A DNA stretch of 64,000 nt from Carnobacterium sp. 17-4 (GCF_000195575.1 NC_015391.1:2158363-2222362); one strand, 5' to 3'; positions 33,467 to 43,444 are shown, counted from the first letter of the stretch. Program-made: numbers and translations. Notes: a model not told the origin generated them from the sequence alone.

Positions 33467-35169
33467 CTAATCTCCTCCACTAATGGAATCTGACGTTGAC
33501 TTCGCACATCAAACAGTCCCTTATCCGTAATTTTTATAGCTGGAGAAACGGGTAAAGACAATGTTGAAAAAGACATAATTTCATTAGCATTGCGGTAGCC
33601 CAAATCAATCATTCCTTGTCGTACCTCACTTAATTTTTGTCCAATAACTTGGATAGGTTCATCACTGATGATTCCGCCAATCAAAAGTGGGCAGCAACTT
33701 ACGACTATCTCATTTTTAACGGTTAAGTAACCGCCTTGTATTTCGACTAATTTATTTTGCGCTACTACTAAATCTTCAATTGAAGTTCCCATCACCATTA
33801 GATTATGGTGATCGTGAGCCCAAGTTGTTCCTATGGCTCCTTTTTCTGTCAGTGCATTTTCGACAAGACCATACGCTATATTCCCAGATTTCCCATAGCG
33901 TTCCATTACTACAATTAACGCTAGGCCACTTGATTCCCAATCCAAATAACCATTTTTTATTGGGATTTCTCTTTGAACACATTCAGTAAAGGTTCCTACT
34001 TCAGCTATACGAATCACATTGCAAACAGCAGTCTGTCCTTCAGCTTGAATTTTAAAGTCATCCCATTTAGCTTTTTCACAGTGAACGGATGAATAAAAGG
34101 AAGCCGGAAAAACTGGTTTAGTTTCGGGATACGCTATTTCATTCCCTTTTTTATGCACCAAATTCCCAGCTTTGTAAACAGCTGAAGCTTCCATTGTTGC
34201 AGGATCTTCCAACAAAATAAAATCGGCTTTAAAACCAGAAGTTATCGCACCTCGATCTTGAAATCCCATCCTTCTTGCTGGAGTATATGTGCTCATATAT
34301 ATCGCTTCTTCAACCGGAATACCTGCTTCAATAGCCAGTTGAACATTTGCATTTAAATGGCCCTTTAGCAATTCATCTGCCATAATATCATCCGTCACAA
34401 TGGCACAGTATTCATAAAATTGATTGTTCACTACTACTTCCATGTTTTCTTTAGTTAACGATTTGCGTTGCAATTCAATAAACATTCCGTTGCTAATTTT
34501 CTCGTAGATAGATTCTGGACTTTGCTGAGTGTGATCTGCCGTTATACCTTGGTACATAAATTTAGCCAAATCCAATCCTGAGACGAGCGGCACATGTCCT
34601 TCAATAGGCATAAAAGGTTTCTTTTCTTGAATGGTATGCAAAATTTGGCGAATTAAAGAATTTGGATCATTCACAATACCGTCAAAATTCATAGCTTCTC
34701 CAAGAGCGATTACTTTAGGGTGGTTTAATAATTGATGAACTTCTTCTACTCCTATGAATCCGCCTGTCGTTTCTAATGCTGGAATCGTTGAAGGGACAGA
34801 AGATGGAATCGCATAAAAAATATCCATTTCCGTTTCTTCGTTCATAAAGGCATCCATTCCTTCCACGCCAAATACGTTAACGATTTCATGAGCATCCGCA
34901 ACAATCGTCGTTACTCCATGAGTCAACCCAGCTCTCGAAAATATCGAAGGAGGAACCATGGAACTTTCAATGTGCATATGGATATCGATCAATCCAGGTA
35001 TCATGTAGTTACCATTCGCATCAATAGTAACATCTGATTTTAAATCTACCGTTGCCTCTATTCCTATCAAAAAGAATTTCCCATTAAGAATGGCCACATC
35101 TTTCCATTCAAATTTCTTTAAAAAGCTATTAAATACTTGTACATTCTTAATGATCTTATCTACTTTCAT
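33463..35169 (-). CDS. ade: Adenine deaminase
   Basis: The 568-residue protein has the AdeC layout: IPGLIDIHMHIESSMVPPSIF near the N-terminus, VADAHEIVNVFG, GHVPLVSG, a barrel HHNLMVMG-type motif (WAHDHHNLMV) and a C-terminal domain ending in the conserved SFSTLSLPVSPAIKITDKGL. It converts adenine to hypoxanthine. The ORF is complete and full length. It lies downstream of a polyamine-type ABC importer with a terminator-like stem in between, and overlaps the following amidohydrolase gene by 4 bases. Confidence 0.94.
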   Translation of the reverse strand: MKVDKIIKNVQVFNSFLKKFEWKDVAILNGKFFLIGIEATVDLKSDVTIDANGNYMIPGLIDIHMHIESSMVPPSIFSRAGLTHGVTTIVADAHEIVNVFGVEGMDAFMNEETEMDIFYAIPSSVPSTIPALETTGGFIGVEEVHQLLNHPKVIALGEAMNFDGIVNDPNSLIRQILHTIQEKKPFMPIEGHVPLVSGLDLAKFMYQGITADHTQQSPESIYEKISNGMFIELQRKSLTKENMEVVVNNQFYEYCAIVTDDIMADELLKGHLNANVQLAIEAGIPVEEAIYMSTYTPARRMGFQDRGAITSGFKADFILLEDPATMEASAVYKAGNLVHKKGNEIAYPETKPVFPASFYSSVHCEKAKWDDFKIQAEGQTAVCNVIRIAEVGTFTECVQREIPIKNGYLDWESSGLALIVVMERYGKSGNIAYGLVENALTEKGAIGTTWAHDHHNLMVMGTSIEDLVVAQNKLVEIQGGYLTVKNEIVVSCCPLLIGGIISDEPIQVIGQKLSEVRQGMIDLGYRNANEIMSFSTLSLPVSPAIKITDKGLFDVRSQRQIPLVEEIR

Positions 35170-35191
35170 CTGTCATTCACCTTTCTACTAT

Positions 35192-35227
35192 AAAAATAAC
35201 CTCTTATATAGAGCAGAGGTTATTTTT
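35192..35227 (-). terminator. Terminator or attenuator between the ABC importer genes and ade
   Basis: AAAAATAACCTCT and AGAGGTTATTTTT are perfect arms with a T-run, 22 bases before the ade start codon. Confidence 0.75.
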
Positions 35228-35248
35228 CCAACTATTTTATTGGTTTTT

Positions 35249-36298
35249 TTATTGATTCATCGTTCTATTCCATGTTTTGATCCAATCGTCCATTTGGGTA
35301 TTCACAAATTCAAAATCTACTGGTTTAGTTAACTCAGCGATATCGCCATACGTTTTGTTTTCGGCAACTTCTCCAGTTAATTCAACCTTTTTATTTGTTG
35401 GAGCTTCATTTAATGAAGCAGCTGTGATGGTTTGTAATTCTTCACTGAGTCTCCAATTTACAAAGTCATACGCCATTTCTTTATTTTTGGAATTCGCATT
35501 AATGTTTATAGTATTAAAATTGGCATACGTTCCAGAAGCTGGAACAACGTATTGAACAGTTGGATGAGCTTCTGAAATCATTGGAATTGCAAAATCGCCT
35601 ACAACTGCTGCAACAATTTCACCCGATTGAAACATATTAGCTAAATCAGAAGACTTTGCATACGTTTTGACGATATTAGGAGAAAGTTCTTCCAGTCCTT
35701 CAAAAGCTGCTTCTCCATTATCAGTAGTAATGTCTACCCCTTTGTACTCACTAGCTACGTACATCATCGAAGGTCCAAACGTGGTAGTAATATCTGGAAT
35801 AGAAATTTTCCCTTGAAGTGATGGATCCCATAAATCAGAAAACTCATCGATCTTCATTCCAGCAGCTTCTTCATCATAAATAATTCCAATGCTATTTACT
35901 GTATACGCTGCTCCAGATCCGTTCTCACTCAACACTTTTGCACTATCAATCAATTCAGCTAAATTCGGAATTTTTTCTGTATCGATTTCTTCAAATAACC
36001 CTTCTGTCGCTCCTTGAGAGGAATTTGATTGTGGCAAATCAATAATATCAACAGTCGAATTAGGATTATTTTCAAATTTAGTGTACCGTTCAGAACTTGT
36101 ACCTGTCTCTACTACAATGTCTACCCCATACTCTTCTTCAAATGGTGCAAATATATCTTCTTGCATAACATCTTCACTTAATCCAAAGGTAGAAATTACT
36201 AATTCTTTGTTCTCTCCACTCGCTTCTTGACCACACGCCATTAAAACAGCTGCACTCATCACTGTCAAACTTGCCAAAATTACTTTCTTTTTCATCAC
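35249..36298 (-). CDS. Extracellular solute-binding lipoprotein (PotD-like)
   Basis: The 349-residue protein has a lipoprotein signal peptide (KKVILASLTVMSAAVLMACG, lipobox LMAC with the acylated Cys at about 22) followed by a PotD/PotF-like periplasmic-binding fold (VISTFGLSEDVMQEDIFAPFEEEYG, GAAYTVNSIGIIYDEE, and a C-terminal NRTMNQ). It would capture the ligand outside the membrane for the two permeases and the ATPase upstream. The ligand is not clear: co-location with ade suggests a purine-like or cationic nitrogen compound rather than spermidine. Confidence 0.87.
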   Translation of the reverse strand: MMKKKVILASLTVMSAAVLMACGQEASGENKELVISTFGLSEDVMQEDIFAPFEEEYGVDIVVETGTSSERYTKFENNPNSTVDIIDLPQSNSSQGATEGLFEEIDTEKIPNLAELIDSAKVLSENGSGAAYTVNSIGIIYDEEAAGMKIDEFSDLWDPSLQGKISIPDITTTFGPSMMYVASEYKGVDITTDNGEAAFEGLEELSPNIVKTYAKSSDLANMFQSGEIVAAVVGDFAIPMISEAHPTVQYVVPASGTYANFNTININANSKNKEMAYDFVNWRLSEELQTITAASLNEAPTNKKVELTGEVAENKTYGDIAELTKPVDFEFVNTQMDDWIKTWNRTMNQ

Positions 36299-36324
36299 TT
36301 AAAATTCCCCCTTTTTATAATTGG

Positions 36325-37365
36325 TTAAACTAAAATCAATTTTTCTTTTGGAATGACGACAAAAACGTCATCGCCTACTTGGTAACCGGGTACTCGCACA
36401 TCATTAACTAATAGTTTTCCAATAGCTGTTTCTACTTCATATTGATAACTCTTGCCTAAAAACGTACGAACTCTTATAGTGCCAGCTAGACTATTAGACG
36501 GTACAACTTGTTCATTCGCAGAAAGTAAAATATCATCTGGACGAATCGTTCCTGTTGCTTGTTGTCTATCTGCTGGATGCATTGTTTCAATTAACGTTCC
36601 ATCCGAAGTTGTGTAAGTATGTGTATCTTGTTTGGTTAAAGCAAAGAAATTTTCAAATCCAATGAAGCGAGCTACAAATTCGGTTTTAGGATTTTTATAA
36701 ATTTCTTCCGGAGAATCATACTGTTCAATTACTCCGTTGTTCATAACGGCTACTTTATCTGAAATCGAAAAACATTCTTCTTGATCATGTGTTACAAAAA
36801 CCGTCGTTATACCTAATCTGCGTTGAATGCGTTTAATCTCAATACGCATACTAATGCGCAATTTAGCATCCAAATTACTCAAAGGTTCGTCTAGTAACAA
36901 TAATTGAGGTTCAATCACTAAAGCCCTAGCAAGAGCTACACGTTGACGCTGCCCTCCAGAAAGTTGCTTAGGATAACGTTCAGCATAATCTGATAAGTCA
37001 GTAGATTCTAAAATAGCCTGCACTTTAGTTTCAATGACCTCTTTTTTTTCTTTCCTCAACTTCAACCCAAAACCAATATTTTCTTTAACAGTTAAATGTG
37101 GAAATAACGCATAACTTTGAAAAACCATTCCAAAATTACGTTTGTGGACAGGAACTTTTGTCAAATTGGTATCTCCTACAGTAAAGGTTCCATCATTAGG
37201 CTCAATCAGGCCTGCAATGACCCGTAAAGTCGTTGTTTTCCCACAACCTGATGGTCCTAGTAACGAAATCAGTTCCCCTTTTTCCATAGATAAATTGAGT
37301 TCTTTTAATATATTATTTTTTCCATCATAACTAACACGAATATTTTCTAAGTCAACAAATGACAT
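36325..37365 (-). CDS. ABC importer ATP-binding protein (PotA-like)
   Basis: The 346-residue ATPase shows Walker A GPSGCGKTT, Q-loop VFQSYALFPHLT, signature LSGGQRQRVALARAL, Walker B LLLLDEPLSNLD, the switch His in FVTHDQEE and a C-terminal TOBE domain (about 265-346). This layout is that of the PotA/FbpC (CUT1-MoiET) group. It works with the two permeases encoded upstream and the lipoprotein downstream. Confidence 0.92.
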   Translation of the reverse strand: MSFVDLENIRVSYDGKNNILKELNLSMEKGELISLLGPSGCGKTTTLRVIAGLIEPNDGTFTVGDTNLTKVPVHKRNFGMVFQSYALFPHLTVKENIGFGLKLRKEKKEVIETKVQAILESTDLSDYAERYPKQLSGGQRQRVALARALVIEPQLLLLDEPLSNLDAKLRISMRIEIKRIQRRLGITTVFVTHDQEECFSISDKVAVMNNGVIEQYDSPEEIYKNPKTEFVARFIGFENFFALTKQDTHTYTTSDGTLIETMHPADRQQATGTIRPDDILLSANEQVVPSNSLAGTIRVRTFLGKSYQYEVETAIGKLLVNDVRVPGYQVGDDVFVVIPKEKLILV

Positions 37366-37477
37366 AACAGTACATGTCCTCCTTAATGGTATTTAACAAA
37401 ACGACTCATAGAGTGAGCAGTTAAATGCGAATCTAGTTTTTTTGCTTAATTTATTTGTCTTTTGTGCAAGTAATTTA

Positions 37478-38257
37478 CTAGACTACTTTTGCTAGTCCAA
37501 GGGTTTTTTCAATTAAAAACATCAAGATGATTGTTCCCAGCATCAAAAGTACAGACAAAGCAGAAACGACTGGATCATAATTGTATTCAATGTAATTCAT
37601 TAAAGTGGTAGGTAAAGTCGAAATACCAGGACCAGATAAAAATTGTGAAACAGGTATATTGTTAAACGAATTAATAAATGCCAACATAAAAGAAGCAAAT
37701 ATACTGGAAGAGATATTTGGCAATACAATGCTCGTAAAAGCTTTGAATTTAGTGCTGCCTAAAGTCCATGCCACCTCTTCTATTGAAAAATCTAATTGTT
37801 CTAAACTCGAGCCCACTACACGAATAATATAAGGCAAACTGATTAAAAAATGCCCTAACAACAATCCGTGGAATAGTGGTACTTGGAGGCGGATAACGAT
37901 AAATTGAAATAGAGAATACCCTACTACAACACCAGGTATGATAGTTGGTGATAAAAAGAAATTTTTTATCCAATCTTTCCCTTTCACTCCATGCCTAGTT
38001 AAGGCATACGCAGCAGGAATTCCAACAACCAAAGCCAATAAAGTTGCAAGTAAGGAAATTTTTAAACTCAACAAGAAGCTGTCTATAAAAGATTGATTTT
38101 CAAAAACAGCTGTAAACCACTTAAATGTAAATCCAGTAATTGGAAATTGAATGGTCGAATTTTCTCCAAAAGCTGTTATCGTTATAATAACTAAGGGAAT
38201 AAATAAGAATGCAAATACAGCTCCGGCGAATAATGACAACCCTCTTTGTTTACGCAT
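37478..38257 (-). CDS. ABC importer permease (PotC-like)
   Basis: The 259-residue membrane protein has six hydrophobic segments and an EAA-type loop (EEVAWTLGSTKFKAFTSIVLPNISSSI) that contacts the ATPase. The ATG at 38257 has GAGGTG 6 bases upstream and overlaps the end of the previous permease gene by 8 bases, indicating translational coupling; an upstream in-frame start at 38290 would overlap by 41 bases and has no good ribosome site. Confidence 0.9.
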   Translation of the reverse strand: MRKQRGLSLFAGAVFAFLFIPLVIITITAFGENSTIQFPITGFTFKWFTAVFENQSFIDSFLLSLKISLLATLLALVVGIPAAYALTRHGVKGKDWIKNFFLSPTIIPGVVVGYSLFQFIVIRLQVPLFHGLLLGHFLISLPYIIRVVGSSLEQLDFSIEEVAWTLGSTKFKAFTSIVLPNISSSIFASFMLAFINSFNNIPVSQFLSGPGISTLPTTLMNYIEYNYDPVVSALSVLLMLGTIILMFLIEKTLGLAKVV

Positions 38258-39083
38258 CTTGTTCACCTCGCTTGTCGATTCTATTGGCAATTAAATTAAA
38301 AACTTTCATAACCAGTAAAGTGGTAATGATCATGATCAATGCAATAACGCTTGCGTCTTCCCAATTTCCCAATGTCATAGCGTTTTGGTAAAGAAACGTT
38401 GACAACATCATATTACGATTGCCTCCTAGTAATTGAGGAGTTGTATAAGCAGTTAGCGTACCTGTAAATACTAGAACACTCCCTACGATAATCCCAGGAA
38501 TACTCAAAGGTAAAACGACTTTAATGAACGCTTTAATGCGACTTGCACCAAGCGTTTCTGCCGCTTCCATAATTTCTGGATTGATATTTTCCATTACACC
38601 TACTAATGTAATGATCAAAATGGGTAAAAATAAGTAAATTGATCCAATAATAATTGAAAACTCAGTATATAGTAAGGGCAATGGCTCAGAAATAAGCCCA
38701 ATACTGGACATTAATTTATTGATCACACCGTTTTGTCCTAGTAAATTGATCCATGCAAAACTTCGAATAACAGAATTGGTCAACATCGGAAATAATGTAA
38801 ATGCCATTAATAACCCTCTCCATTTTGGAGATGTTCCAGCTATAAAGTAAGCAGTAGGAACTCCAAGGATAATGCAAATGAACGTTACAATAAGTGAAAC
38901 ACGAATCGTTCGGATAAAAATACCGACATTGTATGAGTCCTGAAAAAAAGAAGTATAAGACTCAATTGAGAATGATCCATTATAAAATGTTGGCCAAATG
39001 ACTGACACTAATGGAATCAATAAAAAGAAAATAAGTAAGATGAATCCCGGTGCTAGTATTAGATACGGGATTTTTTTCGACAT
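38250..39083 (-). CDS. ABC importer permease (PotB-like)
   Basis: The 277-residue protein has six membrane segments and an EAA loop (MEAAETLGASRIKAFIKVVLPLSIPGI). The ATG at 39083 follows GGGAGG by 9 bases; an upstream TTG in frame would include that site. It is the first gene of the importer-deaminase operon and follows a recognisable promoter. Confidence 0.9.
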   Translation of the reverse strand: MSKKIPYLILAPGFILLIFFLLIPLVSVIWPTFYNGSFSIESYTSFFQDSYNVGIFIRTIRVSLIVTFICIILGVPTAYFIAGTSPKWRGLLMAFTLFPMLTNSVIRSFAWINLLGQNGVINKLMSSIGLISEPLPLLYTEFSIIIGSIYLFLPILIITLVGVMENINPEIMEAAETLGASRIKAFIKVVLPLSIPGIIVGSVLVFTGTLTAYTTPQLLGGNRNMMLSTFLYQNAMTLGNWEDASVIALIMIITTLLVMKVFNLIANRIDKRGEQDA

Positions 39084-39408
39084 AAGATAAATCCTCCCTA
39101 ACAAACGAAAAGATCAAGAGTCAATAAAAAGAACTCTTGTATCATTTCTGTTATTTCTTAACATTCATGTTTCTACACAAATCAGTATAACCGTAAAAAA
39201 GAGATTGAACAATCATTTTAACGAATTAATATACATAACTTAAATATATCGTTCGTGTTTAACTGTGTTTTATTTATCTAATTAGGATTTATGGCATGAT
39301 TATCCCTTAGTTAAAATTAAAATCAAATGAGAAAAAATCAAAAAAAATAAGCAACTCTACGCTGCTCATGGAACTTTCTAGTTTCTTAAAAATGGATGCT
39401 CTTCTACT
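39084..39408. other. Promoter region of the ABC importer operon and end of the VIT gene side
   Basis: 325 bp. On the minus strand TTGTTC (39207-39212), 17 bases, TATACT (39184-39189) form a promoter; a CAAGAGT/ACTCTTG hairpin (39115-39139) lies in the leader. The purine-riboswitch core was looked for and not found. Left of 39240 is AT-rich with no gene. Confidence 0.6.
39340..39367 (-). terminator. Terminator of the VIT-family gene
   Basis: On the minus strand AGCAGC pairs with GTTGCT and TTTTTTTT follows. Confidence 0.65.
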
Positions 39409-40116
39409 TCAAATATTTCCTAAAACGACACCCACAACATAGGCAACTATAGCAGCCAATCCTCCAACTACTAACATCTCAATACCAGACTTCAACCAGT
39501 TTGAGTGATTGATTTTAGACTTTACTGCCCCCAGAATGAATAATGTAATTCCGGTAAGTATAGAAGCAATCAAAAAAGAATTTTGAACTAAAATTGGTAA
39601 ACCCAGTGAAAATACGTATGTTAAGAGTGGAACAACACCAAAGAGACTAAAAGACAAAAAAGTGGCTAAAGCATTTTTTAAAGGCATTTCTTCTATTGAG
39701 TCAGTCCCATATTTTTCTTTCCTTACTTGTTTTACAAAAGGTTCTTCGTACTTTGCAAGTGTCTTTACGATTAAGGCTGCGTCCTCTTTCTCCACCCCTT
39801 GGTCTACAAATGAATTCATCATTCGTTTCACTTCTTGTTCATGATGGTTCACTATCTCTAATTGTTCATTTTGCCGTATCATTTTTTCATACTCGTTTTG
39901 AGATTTTGTTGAAAGGTAATCTCCGACTGCCATCGAAAACCCATCAGCCAACAAATTGGAAAATCCTAGAATCAAAATAACTTTAAGCGATAATTCTCCA
40001 CCAACGCTTCCTGCTACCACAGCAAAAGTTGTGACAATGCCATCCAATCCTCCGTAAACAATACTTTTAATGTATTTACCATTGCTAGTTTGTACGTTTT
40101 TGCGTGGATCAGTCAT
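39409..40116 (-). CDS. VIT1/CCC1-family metal (Fe/Mn) transporter
   Basis: The 235-residue protein has five membrane segments, two near the N-terminus (SIVYGGLDGIVTTFAVVAG, LADGFSMAVGDYLSTKS), a long Glu/Lys-rich cytosolic helix (about 80-140) and three at the C-terminus. The GxxDGxxTTF and SMAxGxYLS motifs define the VIT family, which in bacteria exports iron or manganese. The ATG at 40116 follows AAGGAG by 8 bases. It is a single gene. Confidence 0.9.
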   Translation of the reverse strand: MTDPRKNVQTSNGKYIKSIVYGGLDGIVTTFAVVAGSVGGELSLKVILILGFSNLLADGFSMAVGDYLSTKSQNEYEKMIRQNEQLEIVNHHEQEVKRMMNSFVDQGVEKEDAALIVKTLAKYEEPFVKQVRKEKYGTDSIEEMPLKNALATFLSFSLFGVVPLLTYVFSLGLPILVQNSFLIASILTGITLFILGAVKSKINHSNWLKSGIEMLVVGGLAAIVAYVVGVVLGNI

Positions 40117-40209
40117 TTCAATCACTCCTTATACGTAGACTGATAAAAGACTATTCATAAAGCTTTTTTGACAAAAACCGGTTGAACATTACTTTTGATA
40201 CCTATTACT

Positions 40210-40497
40210 TTAATTTCCCATATTCAATGTGAGCATTGCGATTATCCATAAACCCATGATCAAAACTAGTGAACTGATAGAGCACAAAAAAATACCTAAT
40301 AAAACATATTTCATTTTCTTCTTAACTAAATAATCTCTAACAGAAAAAGCCACTATAAATAGACCTATACAGCTGATTATTAACCAGCCAGCCAACTCCA
40401 TATTCGTATAGTTAGTCGAGAACAATAAAAAATAGAGCATCAAGAATAGCTGGATGTAAAAAAATAATTCGCGATAATTTTTCAACCATTTCTCCAT
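40210..40497 (-). CDS. Small membrane protein of unknown function
   Basis: The 95-residue protein has three hydrophobic segments (about 12-30, 37-52 and 62-92) and basic loops, suggesting a membrane location with no known domain. I set the start at the ATG at 40497, with AAGGTGG 6 bases upstream, rather than an earlier GTG. It is 93 bases upstream of the VIT gene in the same direction; co-transcription is possible. Confidence 0.6.
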   Translation of the reverse strand: MEKWLKNYRELFFYIQLFLMLYFLLFSTNYTNMELAGWLIISCIGLFIVAFSVRDYLVKKKMKYVLLGIFLCSISSLVLIMGLWIIAMLTLNMGN

Positions 40498-40771
40498 ATC
40501 ATCCACCTTCACTTTCTTAAGAATCACAACCTACATGTGAATATTTTAACAACGAACTCCTATTAACGCAATACTTATTTAAAGGTATATCTTCTATTAT
40601 TATTTAGTTACAGAAAAAACACTTTGTTCAATAAGTTCAACTAAATAATAGAGTGGTTTTTTTATAAAGCATGAACTAAAGCCTTTGTATTTAAGAACTC
40701 TAGTCAATCTTTATTTATTCAAAAAAATAATGACAATTAATTGTGCCACTGAGCTTAATGGTTAATCATAA

Positions 40772-41425
40772 TTAATCTATTTCCTTCACAAAAAGATTTT
40801 TTTCTATGCATACTTCTTCATTTGAAGTTTTTATAATAATATCAAAGTTCTGACTGAATGGATGCATAAACAATTCGTACTGAATTCGTCTCTGTTTATG
40901 AGACTGACGTAAAGCAGCTATGTCCGTACCTCTTTCTAAAATATCTCTTCCAACTCTTCTTACTAACTCTGTTTCATCATCTGTGTAAAAATAAATTTTC
41001 AGATCAATTAACTTAGGATCAATAAATGCGACGCTCATTCCTTCTACGATCGTGACTTTTTTAGGAGATATCAACTCACTTTTTTTGTAATCAGTATCTA
41101 TGGTATAAAATTTTAATCCAGATTTGATCATTTGAATATCTCTTTCTAGAGACGATGTATGATGAGCATCTGGATGGCAAGCAGTCATTTTTGAATGATA
41201 GCTTTTATGTTGATAGTGATAGGAAATCATGGTGTCTTTTCGTAATTGTGACGTAATAATATATGGATCTGTATTGATATACGATACTTCATTTAGTCCT
41301 ATCAATTGTGCCAGCTTAGTAGAAAAAGTTGTTTTACCTGCAGCACCATGACCTGATATACCAATTATCACTGGCTTTTCTGACTTATTTATCCAATTTA
41401 TGACTTCATCAAATAGTATTTTCAT
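40772..41425 (-). CDS. P-loop kinase, uridine kinase-like
   Basis: The 217-residue protein has a Walker A motif GISGHGAAGKTTF and the general plan of the uridine kinase/phosphoribulokinase family, with an acidic INTDPYI segment after strand 2 and a VIVEGM-like (TIVEGMSVAF) Walker B region near 130. A basic region RDILERGTDIAALRQSHKQRR may form the lid. The substrate may be a nucleoside or other hydroxyl compound; it differs from true Udk in the residues that bind uridine. It is a single gene. Confidence 0.75.
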   Translation of the reverse strand: MKILFDEVINWINKSEKPVIIGISGHGAAGKTTFSTKLAQLIGLNEVSYINTDPYIITSQLRKDTMISYHYQHKSYHSKMTACHPDAHHTSSLERDIQMIKSGLKFYTIDTDYKKSELISPKKVTIVEGMSVAFIDPKLIDLKIYFYTDDETELVRRVGRDILERGTDIAALRQSHKQRRIQYELFMHPFSQNFDIIIKTSNEEVCIEKNLFVKEID

Positions 41426-41584
41426 CCCATCACCCTTTTATCTGTCATTTATACTTTAGTATACATCCTTATCATTCTAGTATTAAGTAAGAATGCATCA
41501 AGATATAGTCAATTTATTTTACCATTAATGAAACCGCTCTCCTTACAAAATATGTACTTTCTAAATAAACTAGCCTATTCAAAA

Positions 41585-41632
41585 AAATAAAAAAGCAGTA
41601 TCCTCTAGATCAATAGATTCTACTACTTTTTA
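41585..41632 (-). terminator. Terminator of the SDR gene at 41.6 kb
   Basis: AGTAGTA and TACTGCT arms with an imperfect middle; minus-strand T-run. Confidence 0.7.
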
Positions 41633-41646
41633 TCTTATTACTATTT

Positions 41647-42537
41647 TTAAGCTAGCTCGGTACCGCCGGTTACACCGTAAATTTGTGCAGTGACGTAGCT
41701 TGATTTTGTAGAAGCTAAGAAAACATAGATATCAGAAAGTTCTACCGGTTGACCTGCTCGTTGTAACGGAGTATCTTGCCCAAAGGTTGGAATAGCTTCA
41801 CTCGGCTGACCTCCAGAAATTTGTAACGGTGTCCAGATAGGTCCAGGAGCTACCACATTAACACGAATGCCTTTTGGCGCTAGTTGTTTTGCTAGACCTC
41901 GGCTAAATCCATTGATTGCAAATTTAGTTGAAGCATAATCTAGTAAATTAGCACTTGGATTATATCCTTGCACTGAGGATGTTGTGATAATGGAAGAACC
42001 TTCTGGTAAATAAGGCAATGCAGCTTTTATTACCCAAAATAGAGAGAACACATTAATTTCAAATGTTTGTCTTAACTGTTCTGTCGTGAGTTCTAAGATG
42101 TCTTCAACAGCCTGTTGTTTCCCAGCCACTAAAGCTAGTATATCTAATCCACCAAGTTCTTTGTGTGCTTGATCAACAAGTTGTTTACAAAAGGTTTCAT
42201 CACTTAAATCACCTGGGATAAGAATGGCTTTTCGACCAGCTTGTTCGATCAATTGCTTCACTTCTTGTGCATCTGATTCTTCTTCTGGAAGGTAGTTCAA
42301 TACAATATCGGCTCCTTCACGTGCGTAAGCAATAGCTACAGCACGACCTATACCAGAGTCTCCTCCTGTTACAAGAGCTTTTCGTCCAACTAGTTGTTCA
42401 TTTCCTTTGTAAGATTTTTCACCGCAATCTGGACGCGGGTCCATTTTACTTTGTAATGCAGGAGGTTCTTGATATTGCTTTGGAAAGTCTTCAGTAAAAA
42501 ATTGATTTAATGGATTTTCTAACTTTTTATTTTGCAT
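41647..42537 (-). CDS. SDR-family oxidoreductase (GSP39/YhdF type)
   Basis: The 296-residue protein has the extended N-terminus typical of general stress protein 39-like SDRs ([25 protein letters not shown]) before the [16 protein letters not shown] cofactor motif. Catalytic Ser lies in TTSSVQGY, with YASTK as YxxxK, followed by [13 protein letters not shown]. It probably uses NADP(H), since the end of beta-2 lacks an Asp. It is a single gene. Confidence 0.87.
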   Translation of the reverse strand: MQNKKLENPLNQFFTEDFPKQYQEPPALQSKMDPRPDCGEKSYKGNEQLVGRKALVTGGDSGIGRAVAIAYAREGADIVLNYLPEEESDAQEVKQLIEQAGRKAILIPGDLSDETFCKQLVDQAHKELGGLDILALVAGKQQAVEDILELTTEQLRQTFEINVFSLFWVIKAALPYLPEGSSIITTSSVQGYNPSANLLDYASTKFAINGFSRGLAKQLAPKGIRVNVVAPGPIWTPLQISGGQPSEAIPTFGQDTPLQRAGQPVELSDIYVFLASTKSSYVTAQIYGVTGGTELA

Positions 42538-42692
42538 TTCTCTCTCTCCTCTTCATTAGTAATGACTAAAGTTATCTTAAAATTTTCACCCTATAATTTC
42601 AAATCATATGTCTTCATTTGACTTCAACTAGCTAAAAAAAGAAAAAACACACTTATACATTTCTATAGGGTGCTTACTCTATTAGTTATTTT

Positions 42693-43115
42693 TTATTCTG
42701 GCTTGCTATTGTACCAGTCAACTGAGTCGAGAAAAGTTAAGTTGTTTTTTTGCCATTTTATACCAGCTATAACTTTATTTGACTTGAAAGTCAGTTTTTT
42801 CTCTCCCTTAATTTTTATGATTATTTTATATTGTATCAATCCTTTTTTCACTTTAAGATAATCGATATCTTTATAAGGAATACGAACATGATGGTCTGAA
42901 AATTGCCCCATCATCGTCAAACCAACTAAACTAATTTCCTCTGAAGAGAAAAAAAGCAAATAAAATTTCATATCTACAAAAGATGCTAATGCTCCATATG
43001 TAAAACTAGAAAATAATCCTGGTTCAGTATACCCGTATACAAAATTTTGATTTACTGGAACGTCTAATTGTTCCATATATGCTTCGATGTTTTCTATTTT
43101 CATTGCTTCATTCAT
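42693..43115 (-). CDS. Uncharacterised protein with PH-like fold
   Basis: The 140-residue protein has alternating hydrophobic beta-strand patterns (FYLLFFSSEEISLVGL, VRIPYKDIDYLKVKKGLIQYKIIIKIKG) and a terminal WYN, like bacterial PH-domain proteins, but I cannot name the family. No signal peptide or membrane helix is seen. AGGGG lies about 9 bases before the ATG. An internal Met at residue 5 is a second possible start. Confidence 0.6.
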   Translation of the reverse strand: MNEAMKIENIEAYMEQLDVPVNQNFVYGYTEPGLFSSFTYGALASFVDMKFYLLFFSSEEISLVGLTMMGQFSDHHVRIPYKDIDYLKVKKGLIQYKIIIKIKGEKKLTFKSNKVIAGIKWQKNNLTFLDSVDWYNSKPE

Positions 43116-43222
43116 TACCTACAACCCCTTTTTATCATCTTATCTAAATCAGTCAGAAAAGGAAAATGATATCCTATTTCCTGCCAAATATTACTAAATT
43201 AAAAAGATTCGTATTTTAGCTA

Positions 43223-43444
43223 CTATGTAACTAGAACAGTATTAGGCATCTTATTCATTGGAACTAAAAGCTTATAGAAAAAGGTATAAAAAAGTTCCCA
43301 TAATAATAAAATAAACGGCCCCATAAAAATTAGGACTAAGACAAACAAACCTAAAGAAAGCCAAAATTTCAATACTACCAGCATAACAAAAGAAGTAGCA
43401 CTAAAGAGAAAGTGACCACTAAAAAGACCTATACCGAAATACAC
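43223..43444 (-). CDS. Doubtful small hydrophobic protein
   Basis: A 73-codon frame opening with GTG inside the terminator of the upstream gene, and no ribosome site. From the internal ATG (about codon 20) it would encode 54 residues with two membrane segments. The sequence looks protein-like (WLSLGLFVLVLIFMGPFILLLWELF) but translation is unsupported. Confidence 0.35.
   Translation of the reverse strand: MYFGIGLFSGHFLFSATSFVMLVVLKFWLSLGLFVLVLIFMGPFILLLWELFYTFFYKLLVPMNKMPNTVLVT

Noticed and set aside
39084-39240. Purine riboswitch in front of the importer-adenine deaminase operon
   Set aside because: The conserved core of the purine aptamer was looked for in the leader and not found; only a 7-bp hairpin is present.
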